Below are positions 43,141-52,409 of a stretch of DNA of 64,000 bases, one piece after another (the first letter of the stretch is position 1; each line of letters opens with the position of its first letter). Source of the stretch: an uncultured Oscillospiraceae bacterium (GTDB lineage: Bacteria; Bacillota; Clostridia; Oscillospirales; Ruminococcaceae). The stretch lies in contig CAJTTB010000003.1 of the NCBI GenBank assembly GCA_910579175.1, forward strand, positions 1 through 64,000, read 5' to 3'. A program made the translations under genes and the position numbers. The notes beneath the pieces were generated by a model that had not been told where the DNA came from, did not search any database, and saw nothing but the letters and a program-made list of their open reading frames with translations.

Positions 43141-44385
43141 CTAATAGTTTAATACCCTAATTTTACTGGTAATTTCAATATGTTGTGCAGATAATTTCTG
43201 CGCTTTATCAGTGAAGTCCTGTTCACAAATATTCTTTATCAAAAACGCATATTCGTTTTCTGGTTGGTGATTTCTTGTGAGATAGGTAACTTCTCCAAAG
43301 ACTTGAGAAATCTGTTCTTTGATATCGGAAATAGCATCTGTACAAACTCGAACATAATAATCGGCATTTAATTTACGATAATCCATTACATGATTTATCT
43401 TATCGTCAACCCAAGTCAGTGAATGATTGGTCTTATCTCTCTTAGCAATATCGATGACATCTGCAACCACTGCACTGGCTGTTGGAAGCTTTCCTGCTCC
43501 CTTGCCGTAAAACACCACATCATCTGTCATATCACCGCGAACCAAAATGCCATTAAAAACATCTTCTATGCCAGCAAGTTGGCTCTGTTTGGAAATCAAA
43601 GCTGGGCAAACCATACAAGACAAGGTATTGTCTTCTTCCAACCATTTGACATATCCAATCAATTTGATAACACAATCACAAGCATTGGCATATTCCACAT
43701 CTTCTAAAGTAACCTTGCTAATTCCTTCGGTATAAACCTGTTCTGGATTCACCTGTACACCATAAGCCAAAGAAGCCAAAATACAGATTTTTCGACAAGA
43801 ATCATGCCCATCAATATCCGCGGAGGGGTCGCGTTCTGCATATCCCAAATGTTGTGCCATCTTTAGTGCTTCATCAAATGGCATTTGCTCATGTATCATT
43901 TTGGTCAGGATAAAATTGGTGGTTCCATTTAGGATTCCGGCAACTTCTTTGATTCGATTTGCTGCAAGACAGTTGTTCATAGGTCGAATGATGGGAATTC
44001 CACCGCCGACGCTGGCTTCAAAATAAAAGTTCACATGATTTTCTTTTGCCAATTGTAACAGTTGTGCGCCTTTGGTTGCCACCAATTCTTTATTGGAAGT
44101 GACTACACTCTTTTGATGTTCAAGAGCTGCTTTGGCAAAGTCATATGCAGGGTGAACCCCCCCCATCACTTCCACAACGATTGAAATTTCATCATCATTT
44201 AATATATCATCATAATCTTTTGTAAACAAATTCGCATATGGCACATCAAAATCTCGCAGGTCTAAAATGCGTTTGATGATAATCTTTTCGCCGACATTTT
44301 TCTCAATATGCTGTTTGTTTTTCTCAATGATCTCTACTACGCCGCTTCCTACTACACCATGACCCAATACTGCAATTTTAATCAT
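43141..44385 (-). CDS. hom: homoserine dehydrogenase
   Basis: A 414-residue NAD(P)-dependent enzyme. GHGVVGSGVVEII (about 8-20) is the nucleotide site; TSNKELVA, GGGIPIIRPM and GILNGTTNFILTKM are family landmarks, and DIDGHDSCRKICILASLAYG carries the substrate region. A C-terminal ACT domain (about 335-410) gives threonine feedback. It lies 23 bases after the ACT regulator and before thrB. Confidence 0.96.
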   Translation of the reverse strand: MIKIAVLGHGVVGSGVVEIIEKNKQHIEKNVGEKIIIKRILDLRDFDVPYANLFTKDYDDILNDDEISIVVEVMGGVHPAYDFAKAALEHQKSVVTSNKELVATKGAQLLQLAKENHVNFYFEASVGGGIPIIRPMNNCLAANRIKEVAGILNGTTNFILTKMIHEQMPFDEALKMAQHLGYAERDPSADIDGHDSCRKICILASLAYGVQVNPEQVYTEGISKVTLEDVEYANACDCVIKLIGYVKWLEEDNTLSCMVCPALISKQSQLAGIEDVFNGILVRGDMTDDVVFYGKGAGKLPTASAVVADVIDIAKRDKTNHSLTWVDDKINHVMDYRKLNADYYVRVCTDAISDIKEQISQVFGEVTYLTRNHQPENEYAFLIKNICEQDFTDKAQKLSAQHIEITSKIRVLNY

Positions 44386-44408
44386 ATACTTGTCCCCTCT
44401 ATCTTTTT

Positions 44409-44843
44409 TTAAATCCGTTTAAATTCCACAACTCCATTGATTTTTGCGAAATCCAGCTTTAAATTTTTCATATCTGTATATTGTTTGTCAATTCGAATGG
44501 TAATGGTCACATCTGCCACGCCATCAATTGGAATATTTTGATTAACTGTTAAAATATTGGCAGAATGTTTATATAGTTCTGATAAAATAGCTGACAACAC
44601 ACCAGGTTCATCACTCAGTCGAAAATATAAAGCAATGGTTTTTTGCGCTTCTTTATCCTCATAAAGAAATATTTTATCTTTATATTTATAAAAAGCACTT
44701 CTGGAAATATCGACCATTTTACAAGCATCTGAAGAATTTTTTGCCAATCCTTTTGAAAGCATTTTCTTTGCCTTTAATACTTTTAAAAACACAATTGGCA
44801 ACACATTTGAATCCACTAAAATCATCTGTGCTTTTTGTTCCAA
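44409..44843 (-). CDS. ACT-domain regulator of the threonine operon (PheB/ThrR-like)
   Basis: A protein of about 144 residues. The first 70 residues form a small helix-turn-helix-like domain (KMVDISRSAFYKYKDKIF) and residues 75-140 an ACT domain (RLSDEPGVLSAILSELYKHSANILTVNQNIP). This UPF0735/PheB-type architecture is known as a repressor of hom-thrB genes in Bacillus. The best start is the TTG at 44843, eight bases after AGGTGG; a GTG at 44855 covers that site. First gene of the operon with hom, thrB, lysC and the HAD gene, so it is probably an autoregulated repressor. Confidence 0.85.
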   Translation of the reverse strand: MEQKAQMILVDSNVLPIVFLKVLKAKKMLSKGLAKNSSDACKMVDISRSAFYKYKDKIFLYEDKEAQKTIALYFRLSDEPGVLSAILSELYKHSANILTVNQNIPIDGVADVTITIRIDKQYTDMKNLKLDFAKINGVVEFKRI

Positions 44844-44863
44844 AACGTCCACCACCTACATAC

Positions 44864-44914
44864 ATTTGTATATTCAGTAAGTACAAATATATCATTTTAA
44901 CGCCCAAGAGACAA
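44864..44914 (-). promoter_or_regulatory. hom-thrB-lysC promoter with inverted repeat
   Basis: TTGTCT (44914-44909) and TATATT (44891-44886) are 17 bases apart on the minus strand. Overlapping the -10 box and transcript start is ATTTGTA (44864-44870) with its complement TACAAAT (44882-44888), an 11-base gap between, a plausible operator for the ACT regulator. Confidence 0.6.
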
Positions 44915-45200
44915 GACGATTTTCGGTTAAAATTTGATATATATTCCATATTATCTTTGAAAAATCAAAAATATCTGCTGTTTTCTTTATTTTACGCAGT
45001 ATTTCAAAATATGAGTAGTATTATTTCTAAAAGAATTCTACAATTAAAATTATATTTTGTAAGATTGACTAGGCGATATAAAAATTTTTCCAATTTTCAC
45101 ATCTCTGTCCCCTTTGTACCTATATTTTTAGGCATTTACTGCAAATCATCTGGTACTTTATCCTAATAAAAGGCACTATTTTAATAAATCTTAACCAAAT
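44915..45200. other. AT-rich intergenic region, no gene seen
   Basis: Between the threonine promoter and the symporter terminator I find no trustworthy gene, no T-box (no GGTGG specifier/tRNA box pattern), and no lysine riboswitch motif. Open frames here lack ribosome sites. Confidence 0.55.
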
Positions 45201-45202
45201 AA

Positions 45203-45236
45203 AAAAGATACTACAACCGTAGTCATAGTATCTTTT
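45203..45236 (-). terminator. terminator after the symporter gene
   Basis: AAAAGATACTA (45203-45213) and TAGTATCTTTT (45226-45236) form an 11-bp stem; TTTTTTATTTGG follows on the minus strand. An alternative inner pairing ACTAC/GTAGT exists in the loop region. Confidence 0.8.
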
Positions 45237-45251
45237 ACCAATTATGGACAG

Positions 45252-46625
45252 TTACTGGCGAGCTGTTCGGAAGCTATTTTTGGTATCACGGATAACAATA
45301 CCAGATAAACTCACCAGCGCAATCAGGTTTGGAATTGCCATCAATCCATTGAGTGTATCACTGATATTCCAAACAAGTTTTAATTCAATGACCGCTCCGA
45401 CAATTGCTAATACAATATAGATACTGCGATAAATTCGTATTGCCCTTTCACTTTGAAACAGGTATTCTACACTTTTTTCTCCATAATAACACCAACTAAT
45501 CAGCGTTGCAAATGCAAATAATGTCACCGCTATAGATAAAAAAATACCAGAAAAATCTCCCAATGTGTTGGAAAATGCAGCAGTTGTCAGATCGCTTCCA
45601 TCCAAAGAAGGATTTAAATAGGCGCCTGAGGTCAAGATAACCAGCGCAGTTAAGGTGCACACCACAATGGTATCTGCAAACACCTCAAAAATGCCCCACA
45701 TTCCCTGTTTCACTGGATTTTCTGTACAACTTGCAGCATGGGCAATGGGCGCGGAACCCAATCCCGCTTCATTGGAAAACACACCTCTAGAAACGCCAAA
45801 CTTAACTGCATTCATACACATATAACCCAAAATACCCCCACCGGCTGATTTCCAATGAAAGGCTTGTTTTAGAATGAGTGCAAAGGCAGGCAAAATATTT
45901 TGGCGATTGAGATACAAAGATAATATACAACCAACCATATAACCAATGGACAACACTGGAATGAGTGCTGTTGTAATCGAAGTAATGCGTTTCATTCCTC
46001 CAAGTATTACAAGACCTGCCAACAAAGCGCATACAATTCCCACAATCATTGGTTGAATTCCAAAAGAGGTGGATAATGTTTGAGAGATGGCATTGACCTG
46101 TGTCATATTTCCGATACCAAAGGAAGCGAGCGTACAAAATACAGCAAATAGTACCGCTAACCACTTCTGTTTTAGCCCTTTTTCAATATAGTACATCGGA
46201 CCGCCCACCAATTCTCCATGTTGATTGGTCGTGCGAAATTTAACTGCCAATACAATCTCTGCATACTTGGTCATCATGCCAAAAAAAGCACTCACCCACA
46301 TCCAAAAGATGGCACCTGCTCCACCCGCTGTAATTGCGGTTGCGATTCCCACAATATTTCCCGTTCCCATCGTCCCTGCAAGTGCGGTTGCAGTTGCCTG
46401 AAAAGGAGAAATGCTCTTTTGGGAATCTTTCTTTTTTTCAAACAGAGAACAGATGATAAACTTCCAAATGGGTTTCCATTTTGTCAACTGAAAAAAATTG
46501 GTGCGAACTGTGATATAGACTCCAATTCCCAACAAGAGCAATAACATCAACGGACCCCAAATAATTTGATTGATTTTATCGCTATATTCTTCCAACCAAG
46601 AAAGTATCTTTGATAGATAATTCAT
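45252..46625 (-). CDS. alanine/glycine:sodium symporter (AGCS family)
   Basis: A 457-residue transporter with about ten to eleven membrane helices. The family signatures ATALAGTMGTGNIVGIATAI (about 75-94), FSNEAGLGSAPIAHA (about 295-309) and GGPMYYIEKGL are all present. It moves alanine or glycine with Na+. Start at 46625, five bases after GGAGG; a TTG 12 bases earlier covers the site. It lies 63 bases after hisE with no clear promoter of its own. Confidence 0.94.
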   Translation of the reverse strand: MNYLSKILSWLEEYSDKINQIIWGPLMLLLLLGIGVYITVRTNFFQLTKWKPIWKFIICSLFEKKKDSQKSISPFQATATALAGTMGTGNIVGIATAITAGGAGAIFWMWVSAFFGMMTKYAEIVLAVKFRTTNQHGELVGGPMYYIEKGLKQKWLAVLFAVFCTLASFGIGNMTQVNAISQTLSTSFGIQPMIVGIVCALLAGLVILGGMKRITSITTALIPVLSIGYMVGCILSLYLNRQNILPAFALILKQAFHWKSAGGGILGYMCMNAVKFGVSRGVFSNEAGLGSAPIAHAASCTENPVKQGMWGIFEVFADTIVVCTLTALVILTSGAYLNPSLDGSDLTTAAFSNTLGDFSGIFLSIAVTLFAFATLISWCYYGEKSVEYLFQSERAIRIYRSIYIVLAIVGAVIELKLVWNISDTLNGLMAIPNLIALVSLSGIVIRDTKNSFRTARQ

Positions 46626-46688
46626 AGATTCCTCCAAGCCATATACTTACTACATGTATATTGACCCAAGGAATACTTTATGAATGCT

Positions 46689-47018
46689 TTAGGATTCTCT
46701 ATCTACTTGATGGAATTGTTTGAGGTTTCCTATTTTTTGACTTCTCTTATCCAAGAGTTCTAAAACCGTTTCCAATGCAATGTTTTTTTCTACCATCAAT
46801 ACCATCATATGATAGATCAAATCTCCAATTTCTCCAACCAATTCCGTTTCATCTTCATTTTTAGAAGCAATGATCATTTCAGAGCATTCTTCTCCACATT
46901 TTTTTAGAATTTTATCCAATCCCTGTTCAAATAGATAACAGGTATAAGAACCCTCTTCAAAGGTTTCTTTTCTAGCCTGAACGACCTGATAGAGTGTCTT
47001 TAGGGTATCTTGTGACAT
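46689..47018 (-). CDS. hisE: phosphoribosyl-ATP pyrophosphohydrolase
   Basis: A 109-residue all-helical MazG-type enzyme that hydrolyses PR-ATP. Motifs: SYTCYLFEQGLDKILKKCGEE and GEIGDLIYHMMVLM carry the metal-binding glutamates and aspartate. I place the start at 47018, eight bases after GGAGG; the frame overlaps hisI by 19 bases. Last gene of the histidine operon proper. Confidence 0.95.
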   Translation of the reverse strand: MSQDTLKTLYQVVQARKETFEEGSYTCYLFEQGLDKILKKCGEECSEMIIASKNEDETELVGEIGDLIYHMMVLMVEKNIALETVLELLDKRSQKIGNLKQFHQVDRES

Positions 47019-47344
47019 GTATTTTCCCTCCAAATTTCTTTAAAAAAACAACTGTGATTTCCAGTATGACAAGCAGCTCCTGTCTGTTGTACCCGAACCA
47101 GAAGCGTATCATCATCACAGTCTGCATAGATACAAACAACCTTTTGTAAATGTCCACTGGTTGCGCCCTTGTTCCACAATTCTTGACGAGAGCGACTCCA
47201 AAACCAAGTATATCCAGTTTCAAAGGTTTTTTGCAAGCTTTCTAAATTCATATAGGCAAGCATTAACACTTCATTTGTTTGGTCCTCTACGACGATTGCT
47301 GGAATCAAATCACTCTTTTGAAAATACTGTTGCAACTGCTGCAT
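47000..47344 (-). CDS. hisI: phosphoribosyl-AMP cyclohydrolase
   Basis: A 114-residue enzyme that opens the PR-AMP ring. LMLAYMNLESLQKTFETG, WFWSRSRQELWNKGATSGH, the DCDDDTLL metal site and GAACHTGNHSCF with zinc cysteines are all present. It overlaps hisE by 19 bases; in some bacteria the two are one fused protein. AAGGGGG precedes the ATG. Confidence 0.96.
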   Translation of the reverse strand: MQQLQQYFQKSDLIPAIVVEDQTNEVLMLAYMNLESLQKTFETGYTWFWSRSRQELWNKGATSGHLQKVVCIYADCDDDTLLVRVQQTGAACHTGNHSCFFKEIWRENTCHKIP

Positions 47345-47354
47345 AATATCCCCC

Positions 47355-48116
47355 TTATCTGCTCAATCTCACTGAAATTTGATGTTGATTTAAGTGTTGT
47401 TTGACCTGTCCAACGGTCAATTCCCGGTAATGAAACAGAGAAGCCGCCAAAGCCGCATCCGCGGGAGTTTGTTCAAACACCTGTGAAAAGTGTTCCAATG
47501 TCCCACAGCCGCCACTTGCAATCACTGGTACTTGCACTTGTTGACAAACTGCATTTAGCAGTTCATGGTCAAAGCCATTTTTGGTTCCATCAGTATCCAT
47601 AGAGGTTAGTAAAATTTCTCCAGCGCCCAATGCAACCGCCTGTTTTGCCCATTCAATGGCATTTAATCCGGTGTCAATTCTGCCGCCATGCACCACTACA
47701 TGAAAGTGACCATCTACCCGTTTGACGTCAATGGCTACCACAACACACTGTGTACCAAATTGGTCGGCTGCTTGTTTGATAAAATCTGGATTTTTCACTG
47801 CAGCAGAATTGATAGATACTTTGTCGGCTCCTGCACGCAGTGTATTTTTTACATCTTCTATGGTGTTGATTCCACCCCCAACAGTAAGTGGCACAAATAC
47901 TTTTTTTGCTGTCTTTTCCACAATGTCTAAAATGGTTCCTCGTCCTTCATGCGTGGCGGTAATATCTAAAAAGACAATCTCATCTGCGCCCTGTTCTTGA
48001 TACATTGCTGCACATTCTACTGGATCGCCCACTTCTTTAATTCCCACAAAATTGATGCCTTTTACCACCTTACCGTTTTTAACATCTAAACAAGGAATAA
48101 TGCGTTTTGTCAACAT
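47355..48116 (-). CDS. hisF: imidazole glycerol phosphate synthase cyclase subunit
   Basis: A 253-residue TIM barrel that uses ammonia from HisH to make IGP and AICAR. IIPCLDVKNGKVVKG at the start holds the catalytic aspartate; TVGGGINTIEDVK, LLTSMDTDGTKNGFD (second aspartate) and VIASGGCGTLEHF are characteristic. It overlaps hisA by seven bases. Confidence 0.97.
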   Translation of the reverse strand: MLTKRIIPCLDVKNGKVVKGINFVGIKEVGDPVECAAMYQEQGADEIVFLDITATHEGRGTILDIVEKTAKKVFVPLTVGGGINTIEDVKNTLRAGADKVSINSAAVKNPDFIKQAADQFGTQCVVVAIDVKRVDGHFHVVVHGGRIDTGLNAIEWAKQAVALGAGEILLTSMDTDGTKNGFDHELLNAVCQQVQVPVIASGGCGTLEHFSQVFEQTPADAALAASLFHYRELTVGQVKQHLNQHQISVRLSR

Positions 48117-48838
48117 ATTGATTCCCCTTCTGCAATAGAGATTGCCTGTTTTAAATCCAAACTACCTTGATAGAGAGATTTTCCACAAATAGCCCCATAC
48201 ATACCAATGCGCTTGAGCGATTTGATATCTTCTAAATTACAAATACCACCGCTTGCAGTAATATCACAACTGACCGCTTGTGAAATGGCTTTTAATTGAT
48301 CCAAATTGGGACCAGTCAACATACCGTCTTTGGCAATATCTGTAAAGATAATCTGTTTAACTCCCATTTGTTCCATCTGTTTTGCAAAGTCAATGTAATT
48401 GATTTGTGTGGTATCAAGCCATCCTTCTGTTGCCACCTGTCCATCTCTGGCATCGATTCCTACAATGATATGTTGTTGATACTCTTTGACTGCCATCTTT
48501 AGAAAATCTGGGTCTTTGACTGCCGCTGAACCCAGAATCACACGGTGGATTCCATGAGAGAGATAATATTCTACCGCTTCCATTGTGCGGATTCCTCCAC
48601 CCAATTCAATTTTAAGATTGGTTTGTTTTGCCATCTCTACAAATAGATCGCGATTGCTCATTTTCGCATCTTTTGCGCCATCTAAATCCACCATATGTAG
48701 ATGACTTGCACCCGCTTGTGCAAATGCTTTGGCAGTGATGAATGGGCTTTCTGCAACTTTTTCTACTGTATGAAAATCACCCTTTTTTAAACGCACACAG
48801 TTTCCATCTTTGATATCAATTGCTGGTAAGATGATCAT
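48110..48838 (-). CDS. hisA: phosphoribosylformimino-AICAR ribotide isomerase
   Basis: A 242-residue TIM barrel homologous to HisF. LPAIDIKDGNCVRLKKGDF (catalytic Asp8), LGGGIRTMEAVEYYL, GVKQIIFTDIAKDGMLTGPN and ITASGGICNLEDI are typical. Start overlaps the hisH stop (ATGA). Confidence 0.97.
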   Translation of the reverse strand: MIILPAIDIKDGNCVRLKKGDFHTVEKVAESPFITAKAFAQAGASHLHMVDLDGAKDAKMSNRDLFVEMAKQTNLKIELGGGIRTMEAVEYYLSHGIHRVILGSAAVKDPDFLKMAVKEYQQHIIVGIDARDGQVATEGWLDTTQINYIDFAKQMEQMGVKQIIFTDIAKDGMLTGPNLDQLKAISQAVSCDITASGGICNLEDIKSLKRIGMYGAICGKSLYQGSLDLKQAISIAEGESIC

Positions 48839-49437
48839 TTGATTAGTCCTCCAAAATTACGCAAGATTTGCAACCCTACTTCACCGCTTTTTTCTGGGTG
48901 GAATTGAGCGCCATAGACATTTCCCCGATTGACCAGAGCGGGAATGGTAATTCCATAATCGCAACAAGCTGCAACATTGTTGTTGTCGGTATATGCCATA
49001 TAGGAATGTACAAAATAAACACAATCCTGTTCAGAAATTCCATGTAACAGCGGGTTTTCTGGTTGAGATAGATGTAGTTGATTCCATCCCATATGGGGAA
49101 TCTTATAGCTTGTTTGAATGCCATCAACTGTTCCGGAAATCAACCCCAATCCCCGACAACATTCAAATTCATGGCTTTCTTCAAATAACATCTGCATTCC
49201 CAAACAGATACCAAGTAAGGGTTTGTTTTTTACCTGTTCTAAGATAACATCGACCAAACCGGTTTGGTTGAGCATCTTCATGGCATAAGGAAATGCACCC
49301 ACTCCCGGGAGTATTAGTGCATCTGCCTGTTGTAAATCCTCTGCCTGATTGGTGATGAGATAGGGAAGCTGAATATATTCCAATGCGTTTTTGACACTGA
49401 ATAAATTTCCAGCACCATAATCGATAATTGCAATCAT
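48835..49437 (-). CDS. hisH: imidazole glycerol phosphate synthase glutaminase subunit
   Basis: A 200-residue class I glutamine amidotransferase. The nucleophile is in LLGICLGMQMLFE (Cys about 79); the histidine-glutamate pair lies in YGAQFHPEKSGE near 180. It supplies ammonia to HisF. It starts four bases after the hisB stop. Confidence 0.97.
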   Translation of the reverse strand: MIAIIDYGAGNLFSVKNALEYIQLPYLITNQAEDLQQADALILPGVGAFPYAMKMLNQTGLVDVILEQVKNKPLLGICLGMQMLFEESHEFECCRGLGLISGTVDGIQTSYKIPHMGWNQLHLSQPENPLLHGISEQDCVYFVHSYMAYTDNNNVAACCDYGITIPALVNRGNVYGAQFHPEKSGEVGLQILRNFGGLIK

Positions 49438-49440
49438 ATC

Positions 49441-50022
49441 CTATAATACTCCTTTTGTAGATAGTGGCTGATTGGTTTCAAGTGGCTTTATTGCCTGTTT
49501 GAGTGCATGGGCAACCGCCTTAAACAACGCTTCCACCTGATGATGATCATTTTTTCCATACTCTGATTTTATATGTAAGGTAATGCCAGCATGAAAGGCA
49601 AACGCTCTAAAAAATTCTTCCACCATTTGTGTATCCATGTCTCCAATGCGATCTGCGGTAAAATTACAGTGAAATACCAAAAAAGGTCTTGCACTGATGT
49701 CTAAACAGGCAAAGCCCAATGCCTCATCCATGGGAATAAAGGCAGTTCCATAACGACAGATACCAGATTTATCTCCCAATGCTTTTGAAAATGCCTGTCC
49801 CAATACAATGCCAGTATCTTCAATGGAATGATGACAATCCACATGCAGATCACCAGTTACCTGAATATCCAGATCAATCCCAGAATGTACACTCAATGCA
49901 GTGAGCATATGATCAAAAAAACCAATATGGGTCTGAATATGAGCTACACCAGAACCATCTAACTGGAGTTTGACATGAATATCTGTTTCTTTGGTGGTTC
50001 GTCTAATATCAGCAGTTCTCAC
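49441..50022 (-). CDS. hisB: imidazoleglycerol-phosphate dehydratase
   Basis: A 193-residue monofunctional enzyme with the metal histidines in VDCHHSIEDTGIVLGQA and KNDHHQVEALFKAVAHAL. It has no phosphatase domain, unlike bifunctional HisB. Its start overlaps the hisC stop (ATGA). Confidence 0.97.
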   Translation of the reverse strand: MRTADIRRTTKETDIHVKLQLDGSGVAHIQTHIGFFDHMLTALSVHSGIDLDIQVTGDLHVDCHHSIEDTGIVLGQAFSKALGDKSGICRYGTAFIPMDEALGFACLDISARPFLVFHCNFTADRIGDMDTQMVEEFFRAFAFHAGITLHIKSEYGKNDHHQVEALFKAVAHALKQAIKPLETNQPLSTKGVL

Positions 50023-51095
50023 CTAACACCCTCCCCATGGTATTGTTCTAAAATCTGTTTTAACTCAGTTAGTAGAGTTTGATTTTCCTGTTCGTTTCCA
50101 GTAGAAATGCGCAGATAATCCCCCATATAGCGAATCGCAATTGAACGCTTTAACAATTGCTCCCAAATATCCTTTGCCAATGGCGTCTTGATAAAGATGA
50201 AATTTGTATCAGATGGATATACGACTTCCAATATTGGATATTCCTTGGCAAGCGCTTCTAATTGTCGATTAAGCCACTTACAATGGGCTGTAATTTGTTG
50301 CATTGCCATCATGAGATATTCTTTGTCAGATAAAATTGTCTTTGCAATTTCCTGAGAAATACAGTTTACATTATAAGGTGGTTTTGCCGCCTTTAATGCA
50401 ACCGTCAACGATTGATTGGCAACTGCAAACCCGACGCGGATTCCTGCAAGCCCGATTGCTTTGGAGCAGGTTTTTAAAATAATTAAGCGGTCAAATTCCT
50501 CTATCTTATCCAATAAAGACTGATCCCAAAAATCCATATATGCTTCATCTAATACAATCAGCGCCTGAGTTTTATTTAATAGCTTGATTACTTCCTCACG
50601 TTTGACACCCAATGAAGTGGGATTACAGGGATTAGAAAAGACAACGACACTGATTTGATGTTGATTGATGTAAGAAATTGCGTGGTCCATCTGGATGGTG
50701 AGATCTGGTTGTTTTGGAATCACCTCACATGGTACACCAAAAATACTGCAATCAATTTGATACATGGAAAAATCATGTGCAAATACACCCACTTTGTCGT
50801 TATCTCCGCAAAAGGCGCTAAAAATTAGTCCAATCAATTCATCAGAGCCATTTCCCACTGTAACCAATTCTGGATTCACTTGATAAAAGGCGGCAAAACT
50901 TTGACAGACCTGCTTTGCATAGGGATCTGGATATCGATGAAATGGCAAGTTTACAAATTGCTCTTGCAGCTTTTGCCGTTGTATTGGGCTAAGACTAATA
51001 TAGGATTCGTTGGCATCTAGTCGAATTTGATAATCACCTTCCAGTGGTTGATAGGGAACTAATTGTTTGATTTTATCTGGTATGGTATAGCGCAA
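50019..51095 (-). CDS. hisC: histidinol-phosphate aminotransferase
   Basis: A 358-residue PLP enzyme of fold type I. Key segments: ITVGNGSDELIGLIFSAF, VFSNPCNPTSLGV, VLDEAYMDF and LKTCSKAIGLAGIRVGFAVA with the PLP lysine. Twelve bases after hisD. It converts imidazole acetol phosphate to histidinol phosphate. Confidence 0.95.
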   Translation of the reverse strand: MRYTIPDKIKQLVPYQPLEGDYQIRLDANESYISLSPIQRQKLQEQFVNLPFHRYPDPYAKQVCQSFAAFYQVNPELVTVGNGSDELIGLIFSAFCGDNDKVGVFAHDFSMYQIDCSIFGVPCEVIPKQPDLTIQMDHAISYINQHQISVVVFSNPCNPTSLGVKREEVIKLLNKTQALIVLDEAYMDFWDQSLLDKIEEFDRLIILKTCSKAIGLAGIRVGFAVANQSLTVALKAAKPPYNVNCISQEIAKTILSDKEYLMMAMQQITAHCKWLNRQLEALAKEYPILEVVYPSDTNFIFIKTPLAKDIWEQLLKRSIAIRYMGDYLRISTGNEQENQTLLTELKQILEQYHGEGVR

Positions 51096-51107
51096 AATGT
51101 CGTCCCC

Positions 51108-52397
51108 CTATTCCTCATATCGAACAATAATGGAATTTGCATGAGCGGTCAAACCCTCTTTTTGGGCAAGCAGTACAATATCGTCTTTTGCTTCATAAAG
51201 TGCTTGATTGGTATAATAGATATAACTGGATTTTTTTACAAAGGCATCTACAGACAATGGAGAGAAAAATCTTGCTGTACCACTGGTTGGCAATACATGA
51301 TTGGGACCAGCATAATAATCGCCCAATGGTTCAGGAGCATAATTGCCCAAGAAAACAGAACCGGCATTGTCTAGTTTTCCAATGTATTCCATTGGATTTT
51401 CCATCATCACTTCCAAATGTTCTGGAGCAAATTCATTTGCAAGAGATACTGCATAGGAAATATCATCGCATACAAAAATAGCACCAAAATCTTGTAGGGA
51501 TTGCTTGATAATGTCTTTTCTAGAAAGGGTTTCCACCTGTCGATTTAACTCAGCAACCGTTTCTTTTGCCAGTTTTTCTGAAGTGGTAATCAAAATAGAA
51601 GATGCCAATTTATCATGTTCTGCTTGTGACATCAAATCGGCGGCTACAAATTTTGCCGGAGCAGTTTCATCTGCCAAGATTAGAATTTCGCTGGGACCTG
51701 CAATCATATCAATATCAACTGTACCATAGAGCAATTTTTTTGCGGTAGCGACATAAATATTGCCAGGACCCACAATTTTGTCGACTTTTGGCACGGTTTC
51801 GGTTCCATATGCCAACGCAGCAACTGCCTGAGCGCCTCCCAATAAAAATACACGATCCACTCCGCAAAGTGCTGCCGCTACTAAGATATCTGGATTTGCT
51901 GTACCATCTGGCAATGGAGGTGTCACCATAACGATTTCTGAAACTCCTGCGATTTTTGCAGGAATGGCATTCATCAACACAGAAGAAGGATAGGCAGCCG
52001 TTCCACCTGGTACATAAAGCCCAACACGGTGCAGCCCGCGGATTCTCTGTCCCATCATGACACCATTTGATTTTGGGGTAATAAAGCTCTGTTGTACTTG
52101 TCTAGTGTGAAAATCGGTGATATTTTCCACTGCAGAAAGAAGCGCATCTACAAAGTTAGAATCTGCATTGGAAAGTGCATCATTGATTTCTTCTCTAGAA
52201 ACTTCAATTGATTTTGGCAATTTTCCATCAAACTTTTCTGTATAGGTAAATAACGCTTTATCTTTCTGTTGTCTGACATCTTCTATAATGGTTGCAACCG
52301 ATTCGGTGACCGTCTTTGAAACTTGAGTACTTCTGCTCTTTAATAAATCCATATATTTTCGTTCTGCGATGCCATCGGTTTTAATGATTTCAATCAT
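51108..52397 (-). CDS. hisD: histidinol dehydrogenase
   Basis: A 429-residue NAD enzyme for the last two steps. It has PGGTAAYPSSVLMNAIPAKIAG, VAALAYGTETVPKVDKIVGPGN, IDMIAGPSEILILADETA, and the active-site AQAEHDKL region (SQAEHDK). Start 12 bases after hisG. Confidence 0.97.
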   Translation of the reverse strand: MIEIIKTDGIAERKYMDLLKSRSTQVSKTVTESVATIIEDVRQQKDKALFTYTEKFDGKLPKSIEVSREEINDALSNADSNFVDALLSAVENITDFHTRQVQQSFITPKSNGVMMGQRIRGLHRVGLYVPGGTAAYPSSVLMNAIPAKIAGVSEIVMVTPPLPDGTANPDILVAAALCGVDRVFLLGGAQAVAALAYGTETVPKVDKIVGPGNIYVATAKKLLYGTVDIDMIAGPSEILILADETAPAKFVAADLMSQAEHDKLASSILITTSEKLAKETVAELNRQVETLSRKDIIKQSLQDFGAIFVCDDISYAVSLANEFAPEHLEVMMENPMEYIGKLDNAGSVFLGNYAPEPLGDYYAGPNHVLPTSGTARFFSPLSVDAFVKKSSYIYYTNQALYEAKDDIVLLAQKEGLTAHANSIIVRYEE

Positions 52398-52409
52398 ATG
52401 ATCATTCCT

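Noticed and set aside
44741..45166. 141-codon plus-strand frame
   Set aside because: Overlaps the threonine promoter and the regulator gene on the other strand; no ribosome site and low-complexity composition.
44856..45200. T-box or lysine riboswitch upstream of the threonine operon
   Set aside because: No conserved T-box core or lysine aptamer motif found on the minus strand.
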